Shown: positions 46,727-59,078, counted from the stretch's first letter. The stretch is 64,000 bases of DNA from Polyodon spathula (GCF_017654505.1 NC_054545.1:16028047-16092046); one strand, 5' to 3'. Made by a program: numbers and translations. The notes: generated from the sequence alone by a model not told the origin.

Positions 46727-47119
46727 CAGTTGTGTGCAAATGTATTAGAACATCCCATTGCTTCCGTAGTTGTGCGTATGAAATCAAACCACTGGTACTG
46801 AAAAACTGGGGCAATTGTCAAAATAGGCCTTGATAACTTTAACAGGCCTCACATGTATTTGATTTAAAATAGTAAGAGAATAGGAACACAGAACCACAAA
46901 TGATAAAATGCAGGACACTTTTTACAAGTTGTTTACGATACCTAATTAAAGCACAAAGTGGTCTAACATTTTCACATATGAGTGCCTATTGTTTCTATAT
47001 CACTGATTACTGACTGAAAATTGAAATTCTCAAACCCAGAGGTTTTCATACAGGTAGGTATAGGTGATATGATATACATGACCAATCTTGAGGTGTTCGA
47101 ATAGATTTGCACACTACTG
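46727..47119. mobile_element. MITE family B, copy 2 (both ends present)
   Basis: The left end, CAGTTGTGTGCAAATGTATT then AGAACA, is mirrored at the right as 'tgttcgaatagatttgcaca' then 'ctactg'. A TA precedes the left end. The 393-bp interior is non-coding and matches 3898-4256. It is consistent with a non-autonomous Tc1/mariner-type element, though no TA remains on the right. Confidence 0.75.
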
Positions 47120-49524
47120 GGCCAGTCTGAGAACTTCTGAGATTTCCACATCACCTTCCCTAAACAATAATCATGGATTAATAGTTACAGAGCTCTCCAG
47201 AACAAGGTACACTCTTTGTAGGCTTGCGGTCATGGTGTCCAGCCTCTCATGGTACCTCTGTACCCTATTGACAGGCATCAGAATTAAAAATGATATGCAC
47301 AATTTCTTCATGGTTACATTTTGAACGCAAGCCTGAGAGCCTGTGAATATTATTATATGTATTACACTGTAAAATGATTGAGTCCTTATGCTATATCATT
47401 CTCCTGTAGGAAATTGCATTTACAGGGGATTGGCTTTATGGTTCTGTTGTCATCGAAAGACTGATTTATACCGTAAGAGGCAATGGGATCCATTAAATTA
47501 AATTAGGAGCAGGTCGGTTTCTGCACTTGTTAATCAGAAAACATCCAGAAATTAGTGTCTATCGAGGTATAATAAAGTATAAAGTATAATAAAGTATAAA
47601 GAATATATCACTTGCTACCCAGTAACAAAGTGTGTGTCAATAGTTTAAGCAGCAGCTTGGTAGACATATGGAGTATACATTAGGGTTTATTGGAGAGGTG
47701 AACTTGAGATTTGAGTGCTGGCTTGTCTGTTTTACTTTACTCTTGTTTCATATGAAACATAAAGCAATCCTTACAGTACATACACTTTCCTATGAGCTCA
47801 TAAATGCAAATGTATTGTTTATTCACATGCCATACACAGCCCTCACTTTGTGTTTGACTGCTTAAGCCCCTGCCTCTACAATCAATTCAATAATTGATTG
47901 ATTGGACCATCAACCAAGGTCCACCTTTTACTCAATTCCATCCACATTCTCACATGAAAATGTAAGTATTTTAAATCAAAGCCCAAACTTAACCTATTCC
48001 TGAATCCAGTTAATATCCACTTTTAACAACTAACACTATTGAACATTCAGAAAATTAGCACATGTAAATATGAAAATAAAGATAATACTGTTATTGATGT
48101 TGGTGGAATAATTCTGCACATTTGTACTGTAGAACATGAGAATGAATGTACTTAATAGGTAACACAAAGCAAACCGCAAAATTAACACTGTCTACAAGTG
48201 ATTGGTTTCAACCAGCCACAATCTGCAGCAAACTTAAAATGAGCCCCGACCAGCCAGTGAGCTGGCAGTGAGCTGACAAAGAGGATGGTACTGCCACCAT
48301 CACACTGCTGAAACTAAAATGCCAGTAAAAACACAAGTTCTACCACCTCAGAAAACCAGGCTGTTTGTTGTATGCTGTCTTACACTGTGTTTTTACCTTT
48401 CAAGGGAAATCATTGTGCAGAACAGTGTTTGTATCCATCCAGAACTATTTAAGCTCTTCCAGACCTGTCATGTTGATCAGTGCAGTGTTGGGTGCCTGTG
48501 CTAAGCATACACCTATTAGGAATGGCAGATCTTGCCTGAACCTTGATTATATAAGCATTTACATACTGTGCCAGGCTAATTATATATTTTGAGTTCTGAG
48601 TGTCGACCACAGACCTTCCTTCACCTTTATTTAAAATGCATATCTAGCCTGTTCAGCTTCCCTTGCCCAAACAATGAGCTACTTGTTCCCATTACACTCA
48701 ATGGACAGGGAAGGTGGTTCTTTATTATTCCCCGATGGCCCACATGTGTAAATTGTGATGGCTGTGTATCAACCACTGCTGTTTATTTAACTGCATCTAA
48801 AAGCTGCCCTGTCCATTCAGAGAGCCTTTCAGATCACCAGAGCTCTTTAGAGCACCGCCCCTCCCTGAAAACAAACAGGTTCCAGCCACGATGTGGCTTA
48901 ACGCTAGGGGCGATACTGAAGGAAGGGCCTGCTTTTATAAGAACCTCCTAATTCATATGCATCAAAGAGTCCTCAGATGAGACATTCCTGGCTTGTAGAA
49001 ACAGTACATGGCTTTGATCTGCAGCTCCTTCATAAAGCCCTCAGATGTATAATATTATCGGTACACACAAGCTTATTGGAAACATGTGTATCAGTGAAAG
49101 TGGAGCTGTCTAAAGTTGATATTACAGCACCTTGCATACAGAGCTGTTTGCCTTTTAACCATAATGGGAAAATATTTATATTCTAATATATTTTCAGACA
49201 GTATACTGTAGTTTTTTTTTTCCTAATTACTTTGACTAATACTTTAAACCACTGCACTATACATCTGCAAACTGGCATGTTATTGAAACTCATAAAAAAA
49301 ATGAGTTATATCAGATGATTCCCAGTATATTGCTTATTTTGAACTATTCAACTATATTATGAAATATACAACTTATATAAGAGTATATTTGTCAATGTAT
49401 TTTTAAGATGCATCATATGTATATTTACATTATATCACTTGTGTTGTTTGACAGATTATTAAATACATATCATAGTAGCCTCAAATCAGCTATCCTATAC
49501 ATACAGTATGTGGTTATCGAGATA
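47120..49524. other. No recognisable gene or repeat
   Basis: About 2.4 kb. A 120-codon plus-strand frame (48589-48951) lies in a region with a slightly higher GC fraction but matches nothing I recognise, and it overlaps other frames. I do not call it a gene. Confidence 0.4.
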
Positions 49525-49526
49525 TA

Positions 49527-50046
49527 CAGAGCCTTTAGAAAGTCTACACCCCCCTGAATTTTTTGCACATTTTGTTGTGTCAGTGCCTCAGAGTTTCATG
49601 CATTTAAAATATGATTGTATTTTACTTATCTACACACCATACACCATTCTTGAAAGAGCCTTGGTGCTCATGGTTGAGTCTTTGCTTTGAAATGCACTAC
49701 CCAGCAGAGGGAACCTACAGGAACTACTGAATTTATCCTGAAATTATGTGAATCACTACAATTTAACACAGGTGGAGGCCACTTAACTTGGTGTGTGATT
49801 TTGAAGGTGATTGGTTAAACTGTTTAGGATTGCTATTACAAGGAGGGTGGTCACTTATCCAACAAAGCTATTACAGTTTTTATTTTTTATTAATTTTCTA
49901 CAAATTTCTAGAATATTTTTTTTCACTTGGAAGTTGTGAGGTAGGATGTGTAGATAAATGAAAAAAAAAAAAAAACTATTTTCATGCATTTTAATTCCAG
50001 GCTATAAGGCAACAAAAGGTGAAAATTTTGAAAGGGGGTGTAGACT

Positions 50047-50050
<4 letters not shown>
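49527..50050. mobile_element. Tc1-like MITE with eroded right end
   Basis: The left terminus is CAGAGCCTTTAGAAAGTCTA then CACCCCCC, after TA at 49525-49526. The right side has the inverse, 'gggggtgtagactttct', ending in a TA microsatellite. 'ttttgcacattttgttgtgt' and 'ttcatgcatttaaaat' on the left correspond to inverse blocks near 49975-50020. There is no transposase. Termini of this style are common for fish Tc1-like elements. Confidence 0.68.

Positions 50051-50107
<57 letters not shown>
50049..50107. repeat. (TA)n microsatellite
   Basis: Pure TA repeats next to the MITE terminus. Confidence 0.95.
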
Positions 50108-50113
<6 letters not shown>

Positions 50114-51745
50114 ATCATGTCTGTATTTTTTAAACATTTACCATTATTAACATTATCGAATTTCGATCATTCAAAATATTGTTTTAATTGCATTAATTAA
50201 ACACTACTTAGACCACGTAATACATAATTGCAGCTATTTATTTATAATCTGATGCATACAAAAGTTAACAATGTCGTCATTATTGGTAATTAAAGGAATC
50301 CCAAAGGTAGTTCTCCTCCACTGTCAATGAGGTAGTATCCTTGCATCACCTCTTTAGTTTGAAATTATAGCCCAGTCCTACACCTGTAAAACTGCTTGTA
50401 AAGACCTTGCTAGTATGTGGGTTATACTGAATGAATGGAGCCACACACATTTGCAGGTTTGGAGATGCATTCAAAATTTTCTAACTTGCAGATCAGGATT
50501 TCCACTACATGACTATTGGACTCACGTCTCGCCAATATAAGCGTCTTTCTTATGTTTGGTCTTGATATCTGATTTTATAGTCAGAATGTACAGACTTAAG
50601 GAAACTTCAGACTAAAGGCCATAACTTAAACTCCAAGAAGCCTGTGACATAAAGCTCAGACATAAAGCCTAGAATAAAAAATGTCAGTGTCTTTCAAAAG
50701 GTCATGTTATCTGTAATGTATATATTAACTGTGTAAATCCCTATGACAAGTCTACGTCAACACAGGTATCAGCTTCACTCAGCGTTCCCTGTATAAATAT
50801 ACTGAATTGAAGCATAGACATACTGGTAATAATAACAAACTTAAAGCATTGCTCAGAGCTCTGCGTGCTCATGAGTGTTATAACAAAGGGCAGTGAATGC
50901 TGGGATTGATTTCAGTAGCATCTCACGTACATTGCAGCTCTGAACTGTTACAATACAGCATCTGTGAGGGCTTATTGTTGTGATACGTATCTAGAGAGCT
51001 GCTTCTCCAATTGTGAAGAAATGTAGAGGTATAGGGAGGCTGGCAGTCTGTCTTTATGCCATACTTATATTAACATATATCTAGAGAACGGCTTACCGAA
51101 AACCCATGGAAAGGCTGGCAAAAAAGGAAGGAAAATATACTCGAGGGGCAGGAAGCATTACTGAAATGCCATGATTTAAAATAATATTTGTTTTATTATG
51201 TGGTTCTGCCCCAATTACTGGAAGGAAGAAAGTCTCAACTTGATATTGATCAGACTTCTCAGTGGAAACTGTGAATGCAGTGAAATTATAAATTACAGGA
51301 TCCTGTCTTTCAGTTGTGTTTGCGATCTTGAAATCAGCGAGTCTCTGCGACTGACATCATGCATCTCTGTGGCAAACAATTAGAATATTTTACAGGAGTA
51401 TGCAACCAAATAATATTTAGGTTCAACAAGCTGTAGGAATCTGAGAAGCAGTCTCCGAACCACAGCATACTTACATATGCATGACATGCCAACCCTTAAC
51501 AGTACAGCACAGTGAGCAACTGCTAAAATAGCTGCTTAAAGTCAATATATTTTATTGTGCCATCTTTGATCTTTAAACTCCCTATTTACCAAGCAGCCAT
51601 CAAGAGATGTCATGTTCACAGCAATCTAGTTTTATGTTATAGGAAAGAAAGCTGGCCAGTTTAAACTCAGACGCTGAATGCAGTGTTTTCATTCTGATAC
51701 AGTCACAGCATTTTTTTCAGAAAGTGCTGTGGATATTTGCAACAC
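50108..51745. other. No recognisable gene or repeat
   Basis: AT-rich unique DNA. Confidence 0.4.
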
Positions 51746-51747
51746 TA

Positions 51748-51890
51748 TAGCTATGGCCAAAAGGTCTGCAATTTAGGATTTAAACATCATTGAAAAAATA
51801 TATATGTAAACATAATTTAGATATTTTATTTAACATCATTTAATCAAAAAAATTGCTAAATATTTTAGTTAGATAGATGATCAATGGGAG
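51748..51890. mobile_element. MITE family A, partial copy 4
   Basis: It starts 'tagctatggccaaaaggtct' after TA and continues into 'taatttagatattttattta' and 'catcatttaatcaaaaaaat', as in the interior of copy 3. The right half is missing. Confidence 0.6.
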
Positions 51891-53776
51891 TACTATACTA
51901 CAAGTGCAGCTGCATAATCAGTTAGAATGCATATTGCATGACATCATGTATTCTTATTTACCACTGAGGTCTAACCAGTAATTCTTGTGGTCAACAGCCC
52001 TATTTCACCAACACTTCCATTTACACTATATTACATATATACATACCCACTATTTAATCTAAAACTGAGCTAGGTGGTATGGAATTAACAAACCTCACAG
52101 TTCTGATAAAAAAATCCATCAGAAATCTATATATGCAAAGCAGTCAGTGGTTCTCACTTGGAAACGTATACACTTATAACAGTACCAAGTGTACATACGT
52201 ATTTACAGTGTATATGTATGCAAGTTCCAATGACCATGCAGTACAGTAAACAAGAAATGATCAAGTTCTAAGGACAAAGTATTTTTGTGAGTCATTAAAT
52301 ATCTGATACAATAGCATAAACATGAAATAACAAACCAAAGCACTGTGAATAATTGAATCCTCCTTGTACTGTAGTTTATGCCTGATAAATGACTATGAAA
52401 GATGATACATTTTAATTCTGCATTTATTCTAAGTTGGAAGGCGATTTCTTGTATGCATGTATGTATGAGGCCTATAACATATTCTAACAGAAGCTTCACT
52501 GAAAAATGGGACAAGCAGGCACAATGTTTTGAGTTGCGCAATAAAGCAGTAAATGTCATGCAACATCATTCATGGAGTGGCCATTATCTGGTGCGGTGGC
52601 CATTATGATCCTGCAGGGTAAGGAAGGAAAATCAGTTGGGGACCCCTAGGCTCAGGCACCCCGTGGGTCCTAACCTCTGTGACTGGGTCCTTACCTCTAG
52701 GTTTCAGGTTTGGCAGGTGAAAAGAGGTATGTGGGCTGCAGCAGTAAGGTGAAAAAAGAAAACTTGACACCTTATTCCCTAATATCTTGACCAAAGTCTT
52801 GGGCTGTCTTTAAACCTTGATTAAAGACATTTGTGTTTGATGTAAAGCAAGTGGTTTTTACTACATACATTTTATATTTAACAGCTGAATATATAAGTAA
52901 ACTGAACCATTAATGGCAACAATATTCAGTTTCAAAGCTGAATTAGATCTTTGCATTACTGAATCAATGCAACACCTATGCTGCAACATGGCTCATTGAA
53001 ATTAATAGGATGACAATGTTTGTAATTTCATGAGAGTATATCATATACACCCCATGGAAAAGGTTGGGAAATGATCATCACAATCCGTGATTAAGAATAA
53101 AGGTATGTGAAAGGGAGTGTTGCTCATGATCTCTAGATCCCTGTTTTGTCTAACTGCTGGGGAAGTTTGAAGGTTTGGCAAAGACTCCAGGACCATCTCC
53201 ATTAGTGCTGTGTTTCAAGCACGCAGACCAGGAATACAGGGCAAAGATGAAACTTAGAACAGAAGTTAGAAGGCAGAATAATAAATGTGTGCTTAGTCTA
53301 GCAGATTAGCCTGTAGCATCCTAAACCACTGAGGTCATTGAGGAAGCAATCAGATGCTGCCCTGTGAGGAATGGTGTACTCTTCTCTTTCCCAATGTTTC
53401 ATATGGTCTTATATGAGGTATAGATGAAACATCATTTTGTCATATTGTCAAATCTCTATAATGAAAAATATTTCTTAAATATTTTTTAAATGAAATGTTT
53501 CATTAAAATGTTTCACGGCACAAATTTGTTTGGGCTTTTTTCATGTAGCTAGCCAGCTAGTTAGATATGAAGATAACTTATATCGAGTAACCAAAGAAGG
53601 TGAAGGTTCAGAGATCCTTCAAAGACATTCCAATGTTAATTTGTTTACAAATCATTTTGAACTTGAAGGAGTGCTAACCAAGGCAATACATTGTCTAATT
53701 TTCTAACTTTAGCAATATCAACACATATTGTCCCATATTGTTCCCCTGAATGCAAAGATATTTTGTTCTTTCTAAG
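51891..53776. other. No recognisable gene or repeat
   Basis: Mostly AT-rich. Minus-strand frames of 118 codons (52203-52559) and 63 codons (52603-52794) are unrecognised. Confidence 0.4.
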
Positions 53777-53959
53777 TTCAGCTGGTACACCAGAGTGTAA
53801 CTATTAACCTACCACTCTGCAACACAGTGCCCCTAGTGGATGTAAGAAATGCCACATTTGCTCTATTGGCTATTTCTTACTGACCTATTTCTTAAATCCA
53901 CTATCAGAAGAGTGCTGCAGGAGGCAGGCCAACGGTTACACTCTGGTATACCAGCTGAA
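53777..53959. mobile_element. Foldback MITE, about 183 bp
   Basis: The left arm is 'ttcagctggtacaccagagt' then 'gtaac', and the right arm is the inverse 'gttacactctggtataccag' then 'ctgaa'. Further inside, 'agtggatgtaagaaat' pairs with 'atttcttaaatccact'. The arms reach about 70 bp with gaps. Non-coding. Confidence 0.65.
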
Positions 53960-54252
53960 ATTAGAGAGAAGCCCTTTGAGGCCACTAAAGTGCTTTGAAC
54001 TTCATAGCTTTAAAAAAATCACCAGGATAAGACAACTGAAACAGAAAACAACCAGGAGAATACATTAGTTCAATTAGTTGAAATGTCAGACCTGTACCAC
54101 TGTTCTCTTTAAATACAGGTGAATGCTACAGTTAAGAGAAATTGAGCTGCCCTTTAACCAAATCTTATTATGTTGTCGACCACATATGCGCTTTGGAAGC
54201 AACCACTGTTTGCTTCAACCAACCTACAAAAAAGACATCTCAAAGAAAGTAA

Positions 54253-54424
54253 TTAGCCTTCACGTTGACTAAAGGCCTCTGGGTGGTCCTTGACACTGCA
54301 GTCAATCCCAGAAGGAGCTGGGGTTGCTATATCCGAGCATGAGTCGGCTTCTATTGAAAGAATGGTTGTATAAACACAGGGCTTCTGATCAGTATTGGAG
54401 GAAAGAACAATATTCTGTGCTCCC
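54253..54424 (-). other. Weak candidate for a terminal coding exon
   Basis: The minus-strand frame after an AG at about 54425 (..GGGAGCACAG) runs about 57 codons to a TAA at 54253. Its composition is balanced (for example 'TDQKPCVYTTILSIEADS', 'IDCSVKDHPEAFSQREG') with no low-complexity or transposon signature, unlike the other frames in the window. I do not recognise the protein. A C/T-rich stretch lies upstream at about 54455-54480, but the acceptor is not convincing. It may be chance. Confidence 0.25.
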
Positions 54425-54479
54425 GTTAACAGATTAAACCTTTTTTTCATGGAAAAGGGGGGAAAAGAGGACTTGGCAT

Positions 54480-54780
54480 TCTTGTAATTACTGTCGAGCT
54501 AATGAGTTTCATTGAAGCTTTGTTTTGTGTTTTATTTTGTCCTTTTTTCACAATAGGCTTGAACCCTCTCATGAGTTTCCCCCTAAATCTGTTTTTTATT
54601 GCTTAAGAGCTGTGCCAGCCTGCAAAAGGCCACAAGAATGATAATAAGCCTTTTTGAATTGAACTTTGCATGTGGCAAACATATGTTGACGATCTTCAAA
54701 TTCAACATTGAAGGCCAAATTGTTGCTGTGAAGGATTGTTAGCAGATACAGAAGCGTTGGTCACTTTGATCCTTATTTTG
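54480..54780. other. Candidate conserved non-coding segment
   Basis: No repeat signature or open frame is visible. It contains TAAT-core motifs ('gtaattactg', 'gctaatgag') and stretches such as 'gaactttgcatgtggcaaac' that look like constrained enhancer-type DNA. This is an impression only; alignment with other vertebrates is required. Confidence 0.2.
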
Positions 54781-55008
54781 GGAACTTTGGTTATGCTACA
54801 AAACAAGTAACAAACACATGTAACGAACCATCTCAGCTGTTTGTTTTAGATTTTATAAACATTTATCTTTCACAGAAAATATGGTTCCAAATGACACTTT
54901 TGTGTAAGACAAAAATCACCCAAGAATAGTTCAAAAAGCTGGTTTTTATTTTCAACATTACCAGCAAAAAGTATAGCAAAAGAAATGTTTTAAAGTTCGT
55001 CTCAGGAT

Positions 55009-55219
55009 TTTCTTATTTAAATATTTTATAATGTAAATTAATTCAATTTGGTTTATTTTGTAGAACGCTGTCATGCTTAACTGTAAACTAGCAACTGGCA
55101 AGGGCAAGGGTATATATATATATATATTGCCGGTTGCTAGTTTACAGTTAAGCATGACAGCGTTCTACAAAATAAACCAAATTGAATTAATTTACATTAT
55201 AAAATATTTAAATAAGAAA
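55009..55219. repeat. Near-perfect 92-bp-arm palindrome
   Basis: Arm 1 (55009-55100) and arm 2 (55128-55219) are reverse complements with a single mismatch (actgg against accgg). The loop is 27 nt containing a TA repeat. The mirrored minus- and plus-strand frames here are a consequence of the inversion. The near-identity implies a recent inverted duplication. Confidence 0.95.
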
Positions 55220-55321
55220 GCTGATTCCAGGCTAGTAGGTACAATATCTATCTAGTTCATTTTGTCAAGCTGTAGGGTATTGTGTTGATGTAAATATCGT
55301 ACCTAATAGCCTGGAATCAGC
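55220..55321. repeat. Second hairpin directly abutting the 92-bp palindrome
   Basis: GCTGATTCCAGGCTAGTAGG (55220 onward, 23-bp arm to 55242) pairs with 55299-55321 with one mismatch. The loop is 56 nt. It starts at the base immediately after the first palindrome. Confidence 0.9.
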
Positions 55322-56551
55322 AATTCTATACATGTATAAATTATTTTCATAAGGGAGCTATTTACTAAAAGTTAAAACTCACTTTGAAAAGGTTTATTTT
55401 TTCAAACAAATGGGGTTACCAGGGTCCATGTATACGATATTTAACTTTTTGTAACATGGCCTAATCAATTCCTGTTGGTAAACCCAATGGAATTTGTTCT
55501 ACAAGGTTGCTTTATGCATGACTAATGCTCTACGTAGCATAACCTGCTGTTTCGGGTGTATTTTAATGGTCTTAAGGAAAAAAGTTACCTGGAGGTTATG
55601 TGGTTGACAGGCAGACAGTGCTGAATCATTAAGGCTTAACTCCTCGGCACGAAAGTGAGGATCAAAACTACGTATTTGTCATAACAGATTTATAGGTCCT
55701 GCTATACACAGCTGACTCACTGTAGTCTTTTGTAGATTTATAAGGCTGCAAAGTGCTTGAGGCAGACTTTTTGAGCCACTGTGATAGTGGGGATTAAGCT
55801 AACTCGCAATATTGTGGTTCAGTGCTGATTCATAGCTGCTATGTCAACATGCTTCTAATCAGAAAAACATGGACTATTTTCTTTAGAGATAAAAAAAAAT
55901 AAATCTAAAAATAAATCATTTTTAGAAATACATTTTGCTTCTTAAATTTGAGTATTTTGCTTAATAAATGAATAGCTTTCTAGGGTAGTAATCTTTTAAA
56001 TCTAATACTTTTACCCTATCGTTTACCCTATAATTTTGTATTGTACTTTTCCCAAATGTGGGATACAGTGTATACATTTTGCTTCCTTTTTAAGGTGTTG
56101 CTGTTTAACTTTCTATGGGGATGATTGCTTGCTGGTGGAAATGTATGGTTGTCCTGCAATTGGTCCTGGGTGTTCACTAGTTTCCTGGTAACCATGTAAA
56201 CACAGATGCACATACATGCAACAGTATTTCAGAGAGCAGCTGGTTGGGCAACTAAACATCACTAGCCGCAGAATGTTTAACCTCAATCAAAGTATAATTT
56301 TAAAGATACTTTAAAAATACATCTTAGGCACAGCTTGTGCTTTCTATAAAGATATTTTACCCTACCAGGAAAGGGTATAACATGCAGATTCTACAAGACA
56401 ACCCCCACACTCTCAGACTGTGATAACTATTTTACTTATCAGGTCAGCGTGTGAGGTGTAGTTCACTGTGTACATCAACTTTTTCACATCATTTCTGAAT
56501 TAACATTTATGACAAATCAGGTCTTTCTTTTTGTTGTTGCAACCCATGTAC
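55322..56551. other. No recognisable gene or repeat
   Basis: AT-rich unique sequence. Confidence 0.4.
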
Positions 56552-56908
56552 TGTGAAAGATAAGCCCTAAGGTCAGACTGGGCAACTGCCTTTACTGATC
56601 CTTACTTGTTTCTTGTCTTCTCTCTCTCCTGTTCTCCTCTGAACACCCACACAGAGACATGGAAACTGCAGGTTTTTATGTTGGTGACCATCTCCTGATT
56701 AGCAATAAATTTATCAATTAACTCGGTAGATGGTCACCTTCTGCACAAGGTTTTTAAAACAAAAACAAAACAAAACACACAGCTTTCTGCCGTCATCGCT
56801 ATACATAAATAATAATAATACAACAATAAAACAAAACAAATACATTTTACAGTTGAGCTTTGCCCTGCCCCCTTTTATAGCATGGCTCTCTCTTGCTGCT
56901 CTGCCACA
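56552..56908 (-). mobile_element. LTR family 1-related LTR, copy 3 (boundaries approximate)
   Basis: In minus orientation it starts TGTGGCAGAGCAGCAAGAGA at 56908. It has the promoter palindrome (56683-56738), a CATAAAAAC TATA-like box and a 'gggtgttcagaggagaacag' block matching copy 1. A possible 3' boundary ..CTTTCACA lies at 56552. There is no clear target duplication and no AATAAA, so the 3' part may be deleted. Confidence 0.55.
56683..56738 (-). promoter_or_regulatory. Promoter-proximal palindrome of LTR copy 3
   Basis: Perfect 11-bp arms GGTGACCATCT/AGATGGTCACC flank a 34-nt AT-rich loop. In LTR orientation it lies just upstream of CATAAAAAC. The arms are unrelated in sequence to those of copies 1 and 2. 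Confidence 0.7.
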
Positions 56909-57495
56909 GTCCCAAATGTATTTGCAATTTAAAACATGGAATCTGGTACTATTTTAAGTTAAAAACATTGTTTGTGAGACATGCTTTTTCTTTTGCACTT
57001 CTGGGTCATTTCGCCTGGGGATTGAAATTGTCTCCACCTCTTCAGGGCTTTCTTTCCTGTCAGTAACCAACCAGCTGCTTCCCCTAATGACTGACATGCT
57101 TTCAGCCAGTAACATGCTTTAACCCAAAAGACACTGCCAGGGTGAAATGACCAAGGAAGTAAAGCAGTAACACACTTCCTGGATGGCAAGGCAAACAACT
57201 GAGACCTTTCTTTAACTTAATGTACTACCAGACGCCTGTTTTAAAACGGCACATTTGAAAGCTCTGTAGCTAATAGAAATGCAAAATGGGTCAGATTTAT
57301 ATCATTCTGTAAACAGTTAAGAAGTTAAATAAAAGAGTATTCAAATGAAGTGTGACCCCGGGGGGCAAATAAAAGATTGATTGATTTATACTTTTTTTGT
57401 TTTGTTTTGTTTTACAATTAAATTCATAAATACATTTTAGTCTACATTGGAAAACACATGATAACATACATTCTAAAATGAGAATACATTATATT

Positions 57496-57497
<2 letters not shown>
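56909..57497. other. No recognisable gene or repeat
   Basis: A block at about 57055-57130 ('agtaaccaaccagctgcttc') resembles 23105-23160 ('ttaaccaaccagcagcatcc'), so it may be a low-copy repeat. Otherwise nothing was recognised. Confidence 0.35.

Positions 57498-57582
<85 letters not shown>
57498..57582. repeat. (GA)n microsatellite
   Basis: About 85 bp of pure GA repeats. Frames of S-L repeats on the minus strand are artefacts. Confidence 0.97.
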
Positions 57583-57584
<2 letters not shown>

Positions 57585-58310
57585 TTCAAACCAATAGCTA
57601 TGGGCGTACAAAGCAGCTATGTTAACACTGTGCCAAGGCTGCTGTATTTTCAAAATTCTACCGTATGGGGAGATCTGCATCAGAGGAGGATATGTCTCTG
57701 TCCTTTGTGATGTCATTAATATGAGTGCAATCTTATCAAATCTGACCCAGAGGCTAAACAGTCCTGGAGGTAGATCTGTCTTAAGGAGGCATAACTGATA
57801 TGAAACTGTGTGTGCCAGTATGTTTAACGTGATCTCATTTAACTTTCAATAGTCCAAGAAAAATACTGCTATCTTGGGTTTAAAATAATGTGCCAAATAC
57901 CCAACGTCTAAAATTCCTGTGGCAGGGTTTCCTAGATAAAATCAGAGCAATGCTGTATACTCTGTCAGCATAAATGCCTCACATAACCTCAACAAGAAGA
58001 GAGTTAGATAGGCTTTCTTATTGAATAACTTGTTTTTCTCTAGGGAAACTGGACATTGAGCAGCACCATGCAGTGGAAGTCTGTCTGGGACAACTTGTCA
58101 TAGAGACATTGATATAATAATCTGGCTGCCAGCGCTGACGTCAAATCATTTAGAATAGATCTGACTGTGTTGCAAGCCAGCCAGCCAGAATTAATTTTAG
58201 TTAACCTGTGTTTTGTGCCAAAATCCTCCTTGTTTTTTTTTTTGATGTAGTGCTTAAAAATAAATATTAAATGTTAATTTTTCTTGTTAAATCATAAGAA
58301 TTAGAAGAGA
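57583..58310. other. No recognisable gene or repeat
   Basis: Mixed-composition unique DNA. Confidence 0.4.
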
Positions 58311-58311
58311 G

Positions 58312-58325
58312 AGAAAGAGAGATAT

Positions 58326-58403
<78 letters not shown>

Positions 58404-58423
58404 ATATAAATATATATGATATA

Positions 58424-58470
<47 letters not shown>

Positions 58471-58478
58471 GTATACAT

Positions 58479-58540
<62 letters not shown>
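58312..58540. repeat. Compound (GA)/(TA)n/(GT)n microsatellite
   Basis: Long TA tracts with short TATG/ATAC interruptions, a (TG)n block at about 58480-58505 and TA again to 58540. Confidence 0.95.
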
Positions 58541-58541
<1 letters not shown>

Positions 58542-58784
58542 AAGCCCCTTTTAAAATCAGACCCAGAACTTGAATTTTCTGTGCTTACATACATTTTTAA
58601 TAATGAAAAACAAACACAAGCCTAGCCTTTACGAGCAATTACTACACAAACAGCAGGTTCCTGACTAACTCACAGGACAGATAAGCCATTTACCTGCCAT
58701 AAAATACAAAAAACAATATACAACTGCAGAAACAAACACTTTGCGGTACTACGTTTGCAAAGCGTGATAACTTTTTGAATACCT

Positions 58785-58867
<83 letters not shown>
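58785..58867. repeat. (CT)n microsatellite
   Basis: About 80 bp of CT repeats with one interruption near 58853. Confidence 0.97.
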
Positions 58868-59078
58868 GTCTCTCTACGGTTCATGGGCCGGTCTCTTCCT
58901 TCATCAGCAACCCTGAAGAGACTGACTGCTTGCTTTAACTACCCTGCACCTGACTCTAATTTACAATAATAGCCAGGTGCAGGTGATAATTAACAAATAA
59001 ACACTAACTAAATAATTTAAGGCTTTTCAGTTTGTGACCTGGCAGATTTAGTCCTTTGCTCCCCAGGACTACACTTTT

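Noticed and set aside
48589..48951. 120-codon plus-strand frame
   Set aside because: No recognisable domain, no splice context, and overlapping frames of similar quality.
57489..57716. Minus-strand frame ending in S-L repeats
   Set aside because: Translation of the (GA)n microsatellite; the frames at 58690-58969 are the same artefact of (CT)n.
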